Shown: positions 63,998 to 64,000 of the stretch, piece after piece
Layout: every line of letters begins with the position of its first letter
Position numbering within the stretch: position 1 is the first letter of the stretch
From: Heloderma charlesbogerti
Taxonomy: Eukaryota; Chordata; Lepidosauria; Squamata; Helodermatidae
Direction of reading: 5' to 3'
Length of the DNA: 64,000 nucleotides
NCBI GenBank assembly: GCA_026122225.1
Contig: JANEZZ010001677.1
Location: forward strand, 1,230,501-1,294,500
Translations under genes and position numbers: made by a program
Notes under the pieces: model-generated
The model's input: only the letters and a program-made list of their open reading frames with translations
What the model was told of the DNA's origin: nothing
The model's database searches: none

Positions 63998-64000
63998 TCT

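Larger units (their letters stand above)
59285..64000 (-). mobile_element. RNase H-bearing LINE of the I/Nimb/R1/LOA type, decayed
   Basis: A single minus-strand element fills the last 4.7 kb and may run past the window end. Reading 5' to 3' (right to left) it shows an ORF1 with a CCHC array, an APE endonuclease start, the linker with SWWMEEC, a reverse transcriptase, an RNase H domain and a CCHC-like C terminus. Among APE-type LINEs this order with RNase H is known from the I, Nimb, R1, LOA, Tad and related clades. CR1, L2 and RTE elements, the usual squamate LINEs, lack RNase H. Frameshifts and stops occur in every domain and a CR1-A tail is inserted at 62343-62457, so it is inactive. The exact 3' end was not found. 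Clade placement needs a tree. Confidence 0.85.

Noticed and set aside
59285..64000. Retroviral pol because of RT and RNase H together
   Set aside because: APE endonuclease, no protease or integrase, no LTRs, and LINE-type RT blocks point to a non-LTR element.

Overview
This window reads as intergenic or intronic DNA from a squamate reptile (lizard or snake). That call rests on the mix of interspersed repeats: a BovB (RTE) LINE, L2-type LINE copies, many CR1 3' ends ending in ATTCTATG- or TTCTTATG-like octamers, two tRNA-derived SINE families, palindromic MITEs and hAT-type fragments. The mixture is inferred from family knowledge; I could not name the species. There is no operon structure and no sign of bacterial, phage or CRISPR sequence. 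I found no complete host protein-coding gene. The long open frames in GC-rich stretches lack domains and conflict with each other across frames.

Layout. 1-5 kb is mostly unique GC-rich DNA with one CR1 copy, an L2 tail and the best host-gene signal of the window: a possible 28-nt microexon on the minus strand at 3864-3891. 5-15 kb alternates CR1, L2, MITE and hAT fragments, including a hAT-type MITE at 11867-12127 flanked by near-identical 8-bp duplications. 15-24 kb holds two BovB insertions (one with an 11-bp target-site duplication), a tandem cluster of tRNA-SINE units and an L2 copy interrupted by about 390 bp. 26-28 kb carries a longer L2 element with recognisable reverse-transcriptase blocks. 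28-48 kb is a mosaic of SINEs, CR1 and L2 tails and unique DNA. 49-51.5 kb is a nest: a 1.7-kb CR1 with reverse-transcriptase blocks sits inside an older CR1 copy, which also carries a 51-bp inverted CR1 tail. 52-59 kb holds several MITEs, L2 tails and an AT-rich conserved-looking block.

59.3-64 kb (minus strand) is the most unusual part: a decayed but nearly full-length LINE with a CCHC zinc-knuckle ORF1, an APE endonuclease, a reverse transcriptase, an RNase H domain and a C-terminal CCHC motif. This is the architecture of the I/Nimb/R1/LOA group, not of the CR1, L2, L1 and RTE elements that usually dominate squamate genomes. It contains a later CR1 insertion, carries many frameshifts and has lost a catalytic aspartate.

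The window therefore works as a record of mobile-element activity. The nested insertions give a relative order: the RNase H LINE before CR1-A, CR1-B before CR1-A, and tRNA-SINE before both BovB and CR1 tails. Host function is limited to a candidate microexon, a weaker candidate exon at the left edge and a few conserved-looking noncoding blocks.
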